Source: Spodoptera frugiperda
Lineage: Eukaryota > Arthropoda > Insecta > Lepidoptera > Noctuidae
NCBI RefSeq assembly: GCF_023101765.2
Contig: NC_064216.1
Span: 7,071,545-7,135,544, forward strand
Length of the DNA stretch: 64,000 nucleotides
Direction of reading: 5' to 3'
A program made the position numbers and the translations under genes. The notes beneath the pieces were generated by a model, which did not search any database, was not told the origin of the DNA, and worked only from the letters and a program-made list of their open reading frames with translations. This document shows, piece after piece, positions 1-29,103 of this stretch. Each line of letters starts with the position of its first letter. The first letter of the stretch is position 1.

Positions 1-15201
<15,201 letters not shown>

Positions 15202-16250
15202 TTTCAGTGAATACTTGTTACAGCATTACACCAATTCCAAGCACAAGTGTTGTAGACATCGGTTTACAACAGACAGAAATACATTCGACACTCGTCCTAA
15301 AGTTTTTCAGACGATCTCAACTTTTTGCTCCTTTTGCCGCTCTTATTTCCGTGCTACGAAAATAGTCCCAACGCAACACTTGCACCGCGCCGCAGACGCA
15401 TCACTCATACGTATATTACGTTTTAACACGAAACTCTTCACTTAATTACTTTTTCTACTCCCCAACACAAAAGCTTTCCGTAGAAAAAAACACTAACACA
15501 ATCTCATGGTACTTTTACACCGCCAATTTTAGTCAACAAACACACTGATAGCCGTTTTTGCTTATCTATCGTAACTAGTTATCACGTACTATCAATATAC
15601 AAACCCACGTCGGTGATAACGTGTGAAATAATATAAATAAAACGTTAATTACGAGCACGACTTTATGGCTGAGGTTCCACAGTACTACTGAAGCAATAAT
15701 ATCTTCTCGTACTCAAGTACTCAATAATAATAATCAGCGACACGTTTAAATTCTTAAAGAAACACTACAGGGTGTTGCACAATCCGCTGACCGCTCACGA
15801 GTAGTACCGATACCGACACCCGAACTAGATAAACTTTTCAGGCAGGAACCATCACTGTGACGCCTATTCTTGGTCGTGCTACGAACGCAACTAAACACGC
15901 AGCGGCGCACGCGCACCACACGAGAATAATAGAGAGCTTGACCGGTATACGCTACACTGGCACAAAAATTGTCAAACTTCTAGTCCCCTTCCGCTTACAG
16001 AATCCCATTTCCGTCGGAATTCAATCAACCGGAGAAATGTATGAACTCGTTAGCAATATTTGGATATACCGGCGGCGCAGTGGTGACAACACCGGAGGCA
16101 ACGCATCCGCCGACTACTTTTTAAAAATGGAATTTAACGAATGGCACTTTCGGGAAGAGCGACGATTCAAATCTGGATAATGGGCTCGGACTACGTATAA
16201 ATCACCAAGGGGTGCGAACGGAATAAATGTATGTACGGTCGGGCACGGGG
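15202..16250 (-). promoter_or_regulatory. Probable promoter / 5' untranslated region of the ZC2HC1-type gene
   Basis: Upstream of the ATG at 15201 the sequence is locally richer in C, G and CpG than its surroundings, notably 15770-16200. It contains a TGTCAAA word near 15970. No TATA box stands out, and a transcription start cannot be fixed. Open frames on the plus strand here have no recognisable protein features. Confidence 0.35.
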
Positions 16251-19200
16251 AAAAAGGACAAAAGAAGCAAAAAAATAAAGGAATTTAAAGCTCACAGAAA
16301 AAATACTACGGTAGTACGATTCGTGTGAATAGTGAGCATTGCACATGCATTATATTTTAATAAAATTATTGCAATAGTTAATTCTATACAATTATAAGCT
16401 TTATTTCATTGGAATAATGAACATAATATGGTGTAGAAAGATACTTTTCGTCTAAGAAGCCCGGTCCATAATTACGACCACTTTAGATGCGCGGTCGTTA
16501 ACGGAAACATAATGCATCCTCTTTGAACCGTCAACTAAATTAGTCCTGTTGAAAATTGCTTCCTTAATTTCGGTGGATAACGAATTTAAATGATTAAAGT
16601 AGAGACAACTTTTAACTAGACTAGATATTCGTGCAAACTTTAGTTCGCCTTTTGCTATTGTTCAGAGAGTGCATTGACCCTACACTGAACAGTATATCGT
16701 GAGCACATCGAAGCTTTTGTAATTAGCAGCATCGGAGAACATTCACTACATACTATCATCTGACTCCTGACTACCATTTCGCAAAACAAACATGGTTGTT
16801 TACGCCTTGAAATACGCTAATTTGTAAACGAATCAATACATAGTTGTGACATTATTGGCACTTGGCATATTCAGTTTGTTTAGGTTTACTTCATCCGACC
16901 GCCAGCGATGGGGAGTGGCACTTACGAAATTAATGTTGTTCACACTTTGAAACAATTTGCAAACCACATTCGACATGATACTCAAGTGGATAACAATGAA
17001 ATGTGTTGAGAACGTGGAGAATCAGTTTACTGCGTGTTTTTTTACATAAGAGCAATATTGTTATTTAGGTACGGTTACGAAAATATTGTGAATTTCCTTT
17101 GGATGTAGTAATAGTGTACTAAAAGATATGAGTACACATTACATACATAAAAGGCTATGGGTTATTTTACCTCGACGTAAAAAGGGACTGTTATAGGTAA
17201 GGGTCGAGGCAACCCGAGCATTAATTAGGCCGAAGAAGGTGTCTAATCAAAGGGATATATTCTATTCCCTAATGTTATAATCTGTTGGAGAGTTACCTAC
17301 TATTATGAAAAGTTAAAAACAAGTTGAAATATAACATATCATACGATACGAAGCCAGTTGGCTACAGAAGGAATGATAATAAGTTAGTGTATCATGCTTG
17401 GTGGACCACGGAACAGGTCAACCACGCTAGGCTTGACGAGAGAAAAGGAGGGAGAGAGTTTAATAAATTCATTGCCGATTTCTGTGAGCATGATGCTCCA
17501 ACAATCGCACGCAATGGTGCGCGTCCAACCGCTGTCTCACACTTGGTTGCGCATCCTAACATACCTACATACACATTTTTGGAAGCTTTCAGTAAAAGTA
17601 AAAGGTAGCTAATCGTTTACATGCAAAAATTAAAGATTAGAAAGCTAGATACGAGTTCCTAAATACACCAGACGGCAATTAATACCTAGTTTTATAACTG
17701 AATGCGCATCAAATGTTTGCGTGATTTACGGATGTAAATTACTATTCTTTTCATGTATAAATCAACCATTAAAAAGTTCACTCCGACCCGAACCGACCGC
17801 AGTCTGCAACCATGTGAAGCAAATGAATTTGATATGTAACACAAGCCGAGATCAGATCAAGTTTGGGGACATAGCGGTAACATGTCACGTTGAATATGGA
17901 CAGTAGACGTCGGAAGTATTATAGACATTATTTGTCAGTCTAAACACGACACTTGGAGACAAAACATATAGAGCCAATAAAAACGATTACAGTGATGATT
18001 ATATTATCCTTATGAATTGACAAAAATAACGACACAAAACATGGAAAAGCCAGATCAGATACTTAAGACGATAATAAGGAAAAGCGTTGGAATAAACATA
18101 CACTAACAATTCCGTGCAGTTTTAGCGTTTACGCAATCATACTACAAACTACAACACAAAGGCTAAGCGAAACAAGTGCCCAAATGGTCCTTTCAGTTGA
18201 TTCACATGCCCGAAACGAGAACTCGAAACACGAGCAGTCCTCACTAAACCAGTTCATAGTCCTTTATTGTCACTTGATACTCAAAACAAGGAAACTGCGG
18301 TTACTGGCTCACAAGCTACACGTAGCTTTTAAATCCAAGCAAATAAAACAATAGGTCCGTTTTATAACGATACTAAAACTAATTGACTCTCGTAACAAGC
18401 CGTTACACAACCAGTTAAAAATACAACAGACGGATTGACAAGGATCACTGCGAAAGTAGCAACAGGATTAAATATAGCTGACTCCATTAACTTATTTTAG
18501 CCGACTCCATTCTTAGAAATCGCTAAGTTTACTCACGATAGCAATAGTGTCGCTTCAATGCTGCATGTCACAAGGAAAATAGGCGTCACGTCTTATCTTT
18601 GCATCTCGGTTTAACTATCGTAGGTGTTAAGTGATTGTATAACTTGTCGTGCGCATAAAATATTGGCCCTATTCATGTACCTACCATGGAGAATGAGCGG
18701 ACAGTTTACACAATGTAAATGATTTGTAAATGTGATATGATATGGCAATATACTAATAAACTTATAGCTATTTTACATACGTCAAGGTTAATGTTAGCAT
18801 AGATTCAAATACTTTACAAGGAACTTGAGTAAACCGTGCCGTATCGATGAATGAAGGATTAGATATGGAATTGAATGAAATAGTACAATGTAAGTAAACA
18901 TAATAAGCGCTCAAGATGAAGGACAGACCAAAGTAAACATGAATGATGTCGTAACAGAATTAATTTACTCAAACGTAGTCAATGCAACAGGTGTCCGAAA
19001 TCAATGGATACGTGTGTGGGCCGAAGCTGGTGTTTTTATATTGAAATCAGGCAATATGTATTGGAATGTTATGTTGACTGTCACTCTCATGTTAAGGTAC
19101 TGATAGAAACAACGAACTGTCGTCAAGTCGACAAGTTGTCTGACAAATACAAATAGAAACCGTTCAGTTTATGCTTTCGAGCACAGATGACTCGCAGCCA

Positions 19201-22200
19201 TGCCGATAATGGTGTAAACGTGATTCCTATTTGCAAAGTGACAAGCTGCAGTGTGTCTATTGCAATAAATTTTCGATTAGAGATCGAAAAATGGCGAGCA
19301 GAGATTATTTATTCGAGTTTGAAATGTCACTTAAATAAAGACGTTAAGATGAATCGTAGGTAGACTGCTAGTCTCTGAGTAATGTTAGCAATATGTTGAT
19401 TTTGATGTCATTGTGTGTCCTTCCCACACGAGGTTTTTATGGAATTCGAAATCAAAAGTCGCTAAACATAACAGTGTTCGATTAAAACATAGAAACATAG
19501 TTTGAATAGTTGAAATACATACATAAACCAGATTGTTTACTATTTTGATTGATGGATGGTAGCATTAACTGTATCAATTTAACTTCAAAGTAACGCATGA
19601 AAGTATCGGCAGATGATGCAAAACTCAATTTCATCATCGATGATACTATGCCGTGGTTATAGGTACGTAAATAAAATAATATGAACGACAGAAATATATT
19701 ATCTAATAAAGTTTTAGGGCTTTCCAAAGTGAAGTGAATCATACATTAGAGGTAATAATGTATTAAGTAGTAAATAAAAGCATGGAAAATACTCAACCTT
19801 GAGTTGATATAACATGAAGTGCTTATAAAAATAACAGCACATTAAAGAATGAGAATGGAGGCGGCACATGGAAGAGAATGTCGGTCAAACGAAGGGAATA
19901 CATGATTGATGATGCTAATTTCCTATTGATCGACATCGGCATGCTTTTATTTGCGTAAGTATACCGCAAATTTCTTTTCAGAGGCTTATATTGAGGCAGG
20001 CAAGGGCAAGAAAGTAGAACCCTTGATCGAGTATAAAGGGCTTTAGAAATAAAGAACATACCACAATACAAGCAAATTAGAAGCTATTAGGCTCAATAAA
20101 ATGTATATGAGCTTTACATTTTATTCAATCAAGGGGTTGTTCGACAGGGAATTCCCATTTTATTGTATCTAATACTTAGAAAGGAAACACTATAATTAAA
20201 CAACACTTGATAACAACTATTGCGATGTCATTGCACTGTATATTAGCAGAATGATGCGAGAATTTTTCAATTACCAGCAATCATATCGGAGAATGGACTC
20301 AATAGCTTCAGTTTAAATGCAAATGATTCCCATCTGCACTGAGATGGCGAAATTGGTCCAATAAATATCAATAGACCCGAGGTTGCAGAGTCAATCTTCA
20401 GCACACATGCAAAACACATGTGTTTTGTGTCAACAGACAAATCATAAACACATTACAATCTTCTAAAACGCCTTTTGATATCCATGAATGAAGTAATTTA
20501 TAGCCACTAAAACGTGTATCACGAATTCATGACCTTCGATGCATTAAAGAACGATGACCAGTACAAAAAACTCGGATCGACTCCACCTTCGAGTGGGCGA
20601 GCGCCAACGGAGCCTACGTATTAAAATATTTGTTGATCGCGCGTGTCGTGAGTCTTTTTGGCTTATAACAGATTAGGTTGTTAGTGACAATATGATCTCA
20701 TACAATAAGCCACACAGTATGAATTCAGACATTAAGCTGAATGTAACACTTTCACCAATGATTAATGAATTTCGTTCTATTGTTGATACACTTTAACAAA
20801 ACTATGACTAGCAGGAATCTCTTTTGAATACGCATTACAATATTTACGCAACCCACACAATCATGCTTGGCCAGTTAGCTAAACACTTTGATAGAGATCT
20901 ACACCGTCTTTAATTTGACAGAAGTAGGAAATAGTTGCTGGATGTAGCAGCATAAAAGAGCTTGAAATAAGAAAGCAAATTGAAAGTTGTTTCGATTCTA
21001 ACAAAGACATACCTAGATGATATTTGTGAGATTATGAAAAATAAATGCGGCAAATGTTTTATTGATCAGCGATAAAAAAAAGTATTGATTGGAACGGTGT
21101 TATTCATAGCAGCACCGTTTGCCAATAATGAAGATAACAAATCTTCTCCAAATGATTTTTGAAATTGCTGTTAAATTGTTTTCTCGTTCTCCGGAACAGA
21201 TTTTTTGTAACATGTTGTAACTAAATGTCCAATAAGGAACGATGGTGTTCCAGTACGAAAGTAATTAATGAAAGAGAATGCAGTGTAAGCCAAAAAAGGC
21301 ACAAAGTAGGTTACTTGTTGTAGAAATGCGATCCTTGCGAAGTGGGTATGCTGTAACTATGAATATTTTAGAGCTTTGAGTAAGGAAAATGTGTTAAGAA
21401 AACGTACAGCTGCATAACGCCAATAAATTATGATGTTAAACGTAGAATGGTAATATACCGTAAAGCTCTTACTAATTAACAGTAATAGAGAAATAAAATG
21501 AACATAGACGAACGTGGTTACCTAATTGCAATAAATTAAAGACAAAAAACGTTGATGCACCATTCAGCCCAAATTATTCACATTAAGGCAATACCTGAAA
21601 TGATTAACGTTGGTCTACGTAACATTATTTCGACAATTTGCACTAAGATTATGAATTTAAATAATCTTAATTTCACAAAGATGACAATACGAAAATTGTG
21701 ATATTAATAGAAATAATAAATGAGTAGATAATCCGTGAAATTATTAGGAATTGAAATGTCGAAATTATTTGAATTAATATTCGGTTCTCATAAGAATTTC
21801 AAGCGTTGCGAAAAGGTAAAAATAATTTGTTTAGGTATGATTAGACCGGTTTTTGTAACAGGACGATGGCATCAAAATGTGTATAGCTCGATAAATAATA
21901 ATAATAGAGGAATTCCAATGATAATAATAGTGTTTACAGCAACATGGTGCGTCTTTGTAGCCGGTAATATGCGGGCGCGAATTAATTTGTCTAGCAATTC
22001 CACTTTTGTAGCGGTAGCGGCTCGATATTCTATGGAATGCGAGTTAACCACGTATAAAGTTTGGTTTTGCTTAGCTGATTTTAATTATATTTTATAGTGA
22101 AGATGTTTTTAGGTCTAGGTGTTTGCTTGACCGTGAAGGTATTTAACTCTTTTAATGTGCTTTACTTCTTCTATCCTCATTTTTCTTTTTATATCTTCCA

Positions 22201-22830
22201 TAGTACATCTTATCACTTTGTATCCTCTTCAGGAAACTCGCATATGTTTCAAAAGTTGTAATTATTAGTCCTTTCACTCCTTCGTTCCTCTTTTCGTTCT
22301 AGGGTTGCTAACATTTGTAACTTACGTAAAATAACGCAATCATTGTGCCATTATTAAACCATTATTTTTATACAGTTCGCACACGCGATCTACATCCGTG
22401 CTTTGCAATTATGACTGGCCACAATTAACCGACGTTTTACCATAGCCATAGGTTCCATATTATACGAGTTAACATCTACTTCATTCGCCTTAAGTCCTTC
22501 ATTTTATAATGCACATAATTAATTTTCTGACACATCAGTTCCGTTAAAATTCACTGAGGCTAGTCATTAAAAGGCACTGCAGTAGAGGAAAATATAATCA
22601 TTGATTCTTTATGCTTCCAGACAAAGAAATACTCATTGGTCTCTCATGAGTAACTATGATAAATAAGAATAGAGACAAGCTGGCTATTCCGTTCACAAAG
22701 AGCTTTCCACCAATTGAGTTCAAAGGGAAGGGGTTCATGTTCAAATGGAAATGTGTCAAAAACTGTAAAAAGAGAAGAGTTAGGAACGAGCAAATTGTGT
22801 ACATAATAGGGAATTGCTAACGGCTTGTAA
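16250..22830. other. Gene-free stretch (intergenic, or intron 1 if the 26.2-kb first exon is used)
   Basis: AT-rich sequence in which I see no supported gene on either strand. Open frames are short and have no recognisable domain, and I found no exon chain. A perfect 18-bp palindrome, CAAAACACATGTGTTTTG, sits at 20410-20427. No RNA gene or intact mobile element was recognised. Confidence 0.5.
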
Positions 22831-22831
22831 G

Positions 22832-23509
22832 CAGGGTTGGAAAAAAAACATGTTTTTTTTATAAAGAAAAAAACATCATGTTTTAATTGAAAAACAAAAA
22901 AAAACATGTTTTTTATTAATTCTTCACTGCTGTTTTAATTGACTTGTTTTAAACATGTTTTAATCTTGTTTTAAACACGTAAATATGTATAAAATGAATA
23001 AAAAAGCTGGAATTTCTATAAAGTTCCGCCAAAGCGGGTCTTTCTTCCGCCCTGTTATCATATTTTTTTCCCAAATACAGCACACATACACGCACTGTAA
23101 TAGTTAATTAATAACGCCGAACAAAATTACGTAAAAAAAAGCATATATACGGTCGAATTGAGAAACCTCCTCCTTTTTTTGAAGTCGGTTGAAAAAATAC
23201 GTGTCCACCAAAAGCGAACCGGGAAATCCCCGCGTTTTATGAACATTCATTCACCGCATTACCGCTTGTCAGTCAGGGGAATCCCATCTAGTAATATCCA
23301 TGTTGCCAACTCTTTAGTAAAAAAATATACCATTAGGTTTTTAATTTCTTGAGTGTAAAAGTATAAAGAGATTTTTTTTATGTGTTTTCAACATGTTTAA
23401 AACAAATTAGTTTTAATCATGTTTTAAACATGATACATACTTTTGTAGTGTTTTAATCAGTGTTTTAAACGTGTGTTTAAAACAAATGTTTTAAACATTG
23501 CCAACCCTG
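22832..23509. mobile_element. Non-autonomous hAT-type element with 8-bp target duplication
   Basis: The 678-bp element begins CAGGGTTGG and ends CCAACCCTG, a 9-bp perfect inverted terminus of hAT type. It is flanked by a perfect 8-bp direct duplication CTTGTAAG (22824-22831 and 23510-23517), the target-site length characteristic of hAT transposons. Both ends carry many copies of TGTTTTAAAC/GTTTAAAACA-like words, which look like subterminal transposase-binding repeats. The middle (about 22990-23340) has no such words and no transposase frame. Confidence 0.92.
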
Positions 23510-23517
23510 CTTGTAAG

Positions 23518-26189
23518 CAGGGCACAAGCCACAACAATGGCGCCTGGCTAATTATTCGAAATTCGATGCAAAACTTGAATGCTACAAACCTCACGTAACA
23601 TTCCACTTTTAGACCGGTATCAGTAATAAGTGGCTATTTAGAAATTGCTATCGGAAGCTTAATTGTTTCCTTCAACGAGTCAACGCAAAAGCTAGAAGTT
23701 GGACCGCTGCGAATAGCCAAAAGCGTGCTTCTTTTTCTGTACCAAAGTATAAAGTAGCCAGATGATTATCCAAACAAAAAAGATAAGTAGTCATTACGAC
23801 AAAATACATACAAATACTTATTGCGCAGTCACGTAATTTAATATAGTAACCGAGATAGCAACGGAAATTGGAATTGGAACCTATTCCGTGTGACATTTGA
23901 GAAGCAAAAAATAACTAATACGTTTAAAATTATATGTTCACATGTCTATTTAGTTATTCGATTACTTGTGTAGTTGTGTACCTACCAGACTGAAATCCTA
24001 GACTTTTCAAAGTAGAACATTAGCTGTTAGCTGACCACAAGAATAACATGAGAAGCCGTTCTTATTCACAATTCGAAATTGTTATTAGAGTTCAGATTCA
24101 TTTTAGAATATTAAGTCCAATCTTTTTTTAAATGAGTGGTTGTGGATTTGTCCAGGGTTAAGAAAGTCTGAAGAGTAGGTCACTCTATAAGGGAAGGTGT
24201 TTAAATTTAAACAGCCGTTAATGCTTTACGGCAGTTGCGGTTAATAAAAATGATGAAATAGGTCTAGGTTCTATAAAAGCTTCGGAGAAGACGGTAACAT
24301 AGTGGTGGTGTACTAACAGACGTCGCACCATGGGGGCTCCGGAACAGGTCTAATAGAGGACCCGGTGTCCTTTACAGGTGCTGAGGGTGGCCACCGTGGT
24401 GGTTTTAGTGAGGTAAAAATCCCAAACTTCCTAGTCTTTCAAACCCAGAAAGCTAGGTGCCTTTCGAATGCCTCCCCCGCCATCGAAAAAAAAAAGGTTA
24501 GGTATAGAAGCTCTCCTTCGAGCGGTGCTTCGACAGTCTCTGTGAACTAGCCCAAAGATCAAGAGTGGTTAACATAAACAGGTATTTATTTTATAAGTTT
24601 ATGCAACTATTCAACATTCACGTGTTTTGGTTTTATCTCACGAGAACTTGCGGCGCTCAACATAGTATAAAATTAAAAGCTCACATCTATCAAATTAATT
24701 AAGAAACGAAAAAAAACTCGTATCCGAGCGATAAAACAAGTTGATTGTACGAGCTTAATTAGAGATGTCTAAGTGCGATCGGTATTGTACACATGACGTA
24801 ATGTGGCCTATTGCGCGCTATTGCATATTTGCTGTCCATAGAAACCGTGAGCGATAAAACATAGACTAGCCATATTTGTTTTGTTCACCTTATACTGTGA
24901 GAGAACAATGTAGGTTTATTCCACGGTGCTTAGTACAAGTGTGACTCTACGCAATTTGTCGTCATGTTGTGGTATGCTGAGTCTGTCAATTGCTATTCTT
25001 AACTATTCTAAAAGTTTACGTAATTGAGACCAATTTAAACGATGGATATACCCAATTGTTACTGAATTTACGAGTACCTATTTAATGGATATTGGGAAAG
25101 GTTGGAAAGGAAGATGGGTGGAGTTGCTCTAGAACTTCGAAACAGGATCCCATTCTAATGTCTACAAGAACTAAAGATTAAGAACCTTCTCTTTGTTACA
25201 GTGTCTATTGTTTATTTATTGCACCTTCACGAATCCCGACTAGACTTTCGCCGCTTTGTTATAAAATGAAAGTTTCAGATATTTTAATTTTGCACGACAT
25301 TAAAAATATTAATAAAGCTACGATTCCATAAAGATTTCAGCTGCATGTAGAACTACAGTTCTTAGAATAAGTATAAGCGGAAATTTAACAAAATGTACGT
25401 AAAAAATGGCAACATAATTTGTCGAGTCCCTTTTTTTATACCGTTTTGTGGATTTATAGATAATTGCGTCGAAACACATGAATGCCGTGTATCGTCATTA
25501 ATCTCTGAGGTTCTCGTGGCAGCAAGGTGAACATGATTCGCGAAGTAGGAGCTGCGAAACGCGACCCGAAGTTCGTCTTCTAGATAATACTCGTTACTCA
25601 ATGAATGGCTATTTTATTATACTTTGTTCACTTTTATTATAAGGAAAACCTCATTTTTGTTCAACACAGAAATCAGAAGTTAACTTATGAGGAGAGCTGT
25701 TAGAATGTAGCAACCACGTTATATAAAATACTTTTGCACTAGATATCTATCATATCCATGCTTATTACGATTAGAGTTACATGAAAATATTATATTATCG
25801 TATAGATACACAGCCGCACCTATCTAAACCACAAGCTGAAGGTCTGTATAATGGCAAAACATGATTCTTGATGAATATTTATTCCATTGGCGCAGTGGGT
25901 GGTGTACTTTTATAAAATATTTTTAAGGAGTACCGGACTAATTTACTTATATGAAAAGTATAAAGTTACATTGGCTATTCATCATTTTACGACATAAAAT
26001 ATTAGAAATAATACTCCGTTTTGGAATGTAGGCAGCGTCAAGTCATCACAAAATCAGAATTTTGTAAAAGGACCTTCGCTGAGAACCTGTTTTTGTTTTT
26101 ACACATTTTTAAATAATCGCGCTAACATTGCACTACGGAGGGATTTGTGAAAATCGGATATCAATTAAATTATATTTTATAAAACTCAC
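23518..26189. other. Gene-free stretch between the hAT element and the Arf102F promoter
   Basis: Apart from the repeat-like fragment at 24200-24560, this is AT-rich sequence without recognisable exons. A short GC-richer piece at 25500-25600 is open on the minus strand but has no domain or splice sites that join it to a gene. Confidence 0.45.
24200..24560. repeat. Probable interspersed-repeat fragment
   Basis: The sequence is unlike its surroundings, GC-richer, with GGTGCTGAGGGTGGCCACCG, CCTCCCCCGCCATCG, an A10 run and TCTCCTTCGAGCGGTG. The style resembles an untranslated region of a lepidopteran non-LTR retrotransposon. This is a low-confidence impression without an open frame. Confidence 0.3.
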
Positions 26190-26205
26190 CTTCGTAAATC
26201 TCCAT
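26190..26205 (-). CDS. Possible alternative first coding exon of the ZC2HC1-type gene
   Basis: On the minus strand ATG GAG ATT TAC GAA G is followed at once by a strong donor, GTGAGT. The exon ends after one base of a codon (G), the same phase as the first exon at 15201-15150, so it can splice in frame to exon 6854-6519 and would give MEIYEGKRQQ as the N terminus. It lies 685 bp from the divergent Arf102F start codon, with three TGTCAAA words about 100-140 bp upstream, as expected of a promoter-proximal exon. It could instead be the first exon of an unrecognised gene. The assignment is inference from phase and strand. Confidence 0.4.
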
Positions 26206-26890
26206 GTCGATTCCGGCCAAAAAAAATGAAAAGTTTCTAAAATAAATCGTTTCTATGACGACGCATGACAGCAAAACTCTATTTGGATTCCTATTGGTTT
26301 CTGTCAAAACTTCAATGTCAAACACGGGAAGGCAAATGTCAAACACGAACCATAAACAAATAATTCCAATAGTAGTGTTCTTGGCTTTTTGAAGAGAGTA
26401 ATTACGTGGAACAATAATCCAATAAGAAAACTTTAATTTAATGATAGGTACTTGAAGTATTGAAATGTCTCTCTCTTTTGTATTTTGTTATTTTAATAAC
26501 CAGTTTCATTAATGTTATTCTTACTATATTTACTACACGTACTGAAAAATCAAAAACAATAACAGAGTATTATAAAAACAGCGTTTTATCTCTATATATT
26601 TTAATAGCAAATTGAAAATCAGAGCTTATGTATGTTTTGCTATTAAATGAGAGTCAAAAAGAACATAAATGTAAGATAACATATTTTTTAGTAATCCCCT
26701 ATGCAGTAAACTAAACGTAAAAAATAAAAAGCGGTACGTCACGTCACTACTTAGCAAAGAAAAAAATTGGAAACGTTGACGTGCGTATGGTCATCACTCT
26801 GTATTTCTCTAGAACTTGTGTTTTTCGTTTTAAATCTAGGAATTTGATTTTTTAAATAGTTGATAATAACATCTGCTACCAATATCCACA
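26206..26890. promoter_or_regulatory. Intergenic promoter region upstream of Arf102F
   Basis: The 685 bp between a candidate minus-strand first exon (26205-26190) and the Arf102F ATG. Three TGTCAAA words occur at 26302-26308, 26316-26322 and 26337-26343. No clear TATA box. It would act in both directions if the minus-strand exon is real. Confidence 0.4.
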
Positions 26891-27920
26891 ATGGGTTTGA
26901 CAATCTCAAGTGTTTTTACTAAGCTTTTCGGCAAAAAACAAATGCGTATCCTTATGGGTAAGTGACATGACAGCTCATCGGTCTTAGATTGCGTAGAATT
27001 TCTATACATTTTTATGACATCGTCATTATTTTCTTGTATCGATAATTTCTTGATAGTTTAATGCATGAGTTACTGTTGCAGTTGGACTAGATGCCGCTGG
27101 AAAAACAACTATACTATATAAACTTAAGTTGGGAGAGATTGTGACCACAATACCGACGATCGGTTTCAACGTGGAAACAGTGGAATACAAAAACATTAGT
27201 TTTACTGTATGGGACGTCGGCGGTCAGGACAAGATCAGGCCACTGTGGCGTCACTATTACCAGAACACACAGGGATTAATCTTCGTCGTGGATTCAAGCG
27301 ACACAAAGAGAATAGCAGAAGCCGAAAATGAGCTGGCTAATATGGTAAGCATAGACTAGGAGTTGTTGTTATCAATCTCTAGGTATTCATAAAAAATAAC
27401 TAGTTTATCCTGTTCTATGCCATTGAATTTTTTAATATGCTGTTAGTTGCAGTGTTAGTACTTATAGATCTCTATTGTTAAATTGGTATGCATTAATTAT
27501 AGAAACATGACAAATTTCTTATTAGAATCAGTGTTAACTTTTTTATAACACCAATATTTGTGTAAAAGAACTTCTGAGTTATTTAAAAAAAAATACATAT
27601 TTATATTGATAATTTTTCTTCACAGCTAAAAGAAGATGAATTAAGAGATGCCGTGATCCTTGTGTTTGCCAACAAACAGGATATGCCCAACGCTATGACT
27701 GCAGCTGAACTTACTAATGCTCTCAACCTAAACAATTTGAGAAATCGCCGTGTAAGTATAACTTCCATACATTCATTCTCAATTGCATTTTGATGATAAG
27801 AGTCAGTTGAAAATGGTATTTCTTTTTCCACAGTGGTACATTCAAGCCACATGTGCAACACAAGGACAGGGGCTGTATGAAGGTCTAGACTGGCTCTCCA
27901 ATGAGCTAGCAAAGAAGTGA
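26891..27920 (+). CDS. Arf102F: ADP-ribosylation factor, class II (Arf102F/ARF4 type)
   Basis: Small GTPase that recruits coats and lipid-modifying enzymes to Golgi membranes. Four exons, 26891-26957, 27082-27344, 27626-27751 and 27834-27920 (stop TGA), give 180 residues, the usual ARF length. Features: MG start for N-myristoylation at Gly2; P-loop GLDAAGKT (24-31); switch I IPTIGFNVE; WDVGGQD with the catalytic Gln; NKQD guanine-specificity motif; TCAT motif; C terminus LAKK. The N terminus MGLTISS and the AKK end fit Drosophila Arf102F and vertebrate ARF4/5 better than ARF1 (MGN start). No key residue is missing. The gene is tail to tail with the ECHDC3-type gene, about 230 bp beyond its poly(A) signals. 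Confidence 0.97.
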
Positions 27921-28851
27921 GAACCATTTTGGCAAACGGTCACTGGGAACAGACTACAAACATTCCCGTAATGACTGACAACTTTCAAACAATGTGATCG
28001 TTGTTCATTCTACAAATACCTAAAAGACTATGAAAATTTTATGTAATTATACAAGTAATGTCTTTTTACTACTACTAGGCTGATGGCTCTTTTCACAATG
28101 TTTTGCCGAAGCTGTTAATTTATAATTTAGCTAGATATATATAAATGATATTGTGAAAATGGCCCCATATAGTTATTTAATGGTCCATATAATCATTCAA
28201 AGTTTAATTTCATCAGTTTCCTATTACGTCTGTAGTGTAGATTTCACATAAATTTTATGTTTGTTATATCAAAGTATTAATGCGAGTATATTGATTATAT
28301 TCTCACAATGTTGATATGTAATGAAATGATGCAATAATAGTAGTATTTGTAATGTTTGTAATAATTCCACTCTTGTCTATACTAAAATAAGAGTTGTTCT
28401 GTCTATAAGTAGAAACTTACTACTTACTAGTGAAATAAAGTGAAATAGTTTGAATATTTCAACATAGCTTGCACAACTACCAAGTGTCACTGACAATAAT
28501 GAACCATTTACTTTGGAGGATCCAGCAGAGCATGTAAACATAAATTATTATTCTATATTAACTTTAGATGTATTTATCATAACTTTAAAGAAAATCTTTT
28601 AGTGAATAAGTTTATTAATACAAGTTTTGTATTTGTGAAATATGTGTGCACTGAATAATATAACAGATACTAACATCTTAATGTGATCCATCTTGATTTA
28701 TGAAGGTTAAATATTACAATACATATTATGTAAATAATGTAAGATGAATCGGCCAAAAATATTATAATGTCCTGTGTCATGTCATGTTGTATGCTTTAAC
28801 ATTATAATTTATGCTTTGCAAGTTTTGTTAAAGTATATTACTATAGTGGCA

Positions 28852-28874
28852 AATAAAGGTTAGGTGTAAATAAA
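28852..28874 (+). promoter_or_regulatory. Poly(A) signals of Arf102F
   Basis: AATAAA occurs twice, at 28852-28857 and 28869-28874, about 0.94 kb after the stop codon and before the converging gene on the other strand. These are the best candidates for the mRNA 3' end; the 3' UTR (27921 to about 28890) contains no other gene. Confidence 0.6.
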
Positions 28875-29103
28875 ATTGTCTTCTCATTTTCTGTTAACAT
28901 TTTATACCTCCCAATATAATTTTAAAAGTACTTACAAAGTACTCATGTACTTTGTTATCAACTTGCTTTTTCCACTATCCACAGCAAATTAAAAATGTTT
29001 TCTTGTAAAATAAAACCTACAACGGTCTTTATCAGTCCATTATACAGATAAACATATAAATGTGTAAGTAATTAACAGTGTTCTCGAATATTCGTGATAA
29101 CCG

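Noticed and set aside
17324..17608. 94-codon plus-strand open frame
   Set aside because: No family resemblance, no splice partners, and overlapping frames of similar length on both strands suggest chance in a slightly GC-richer segment.
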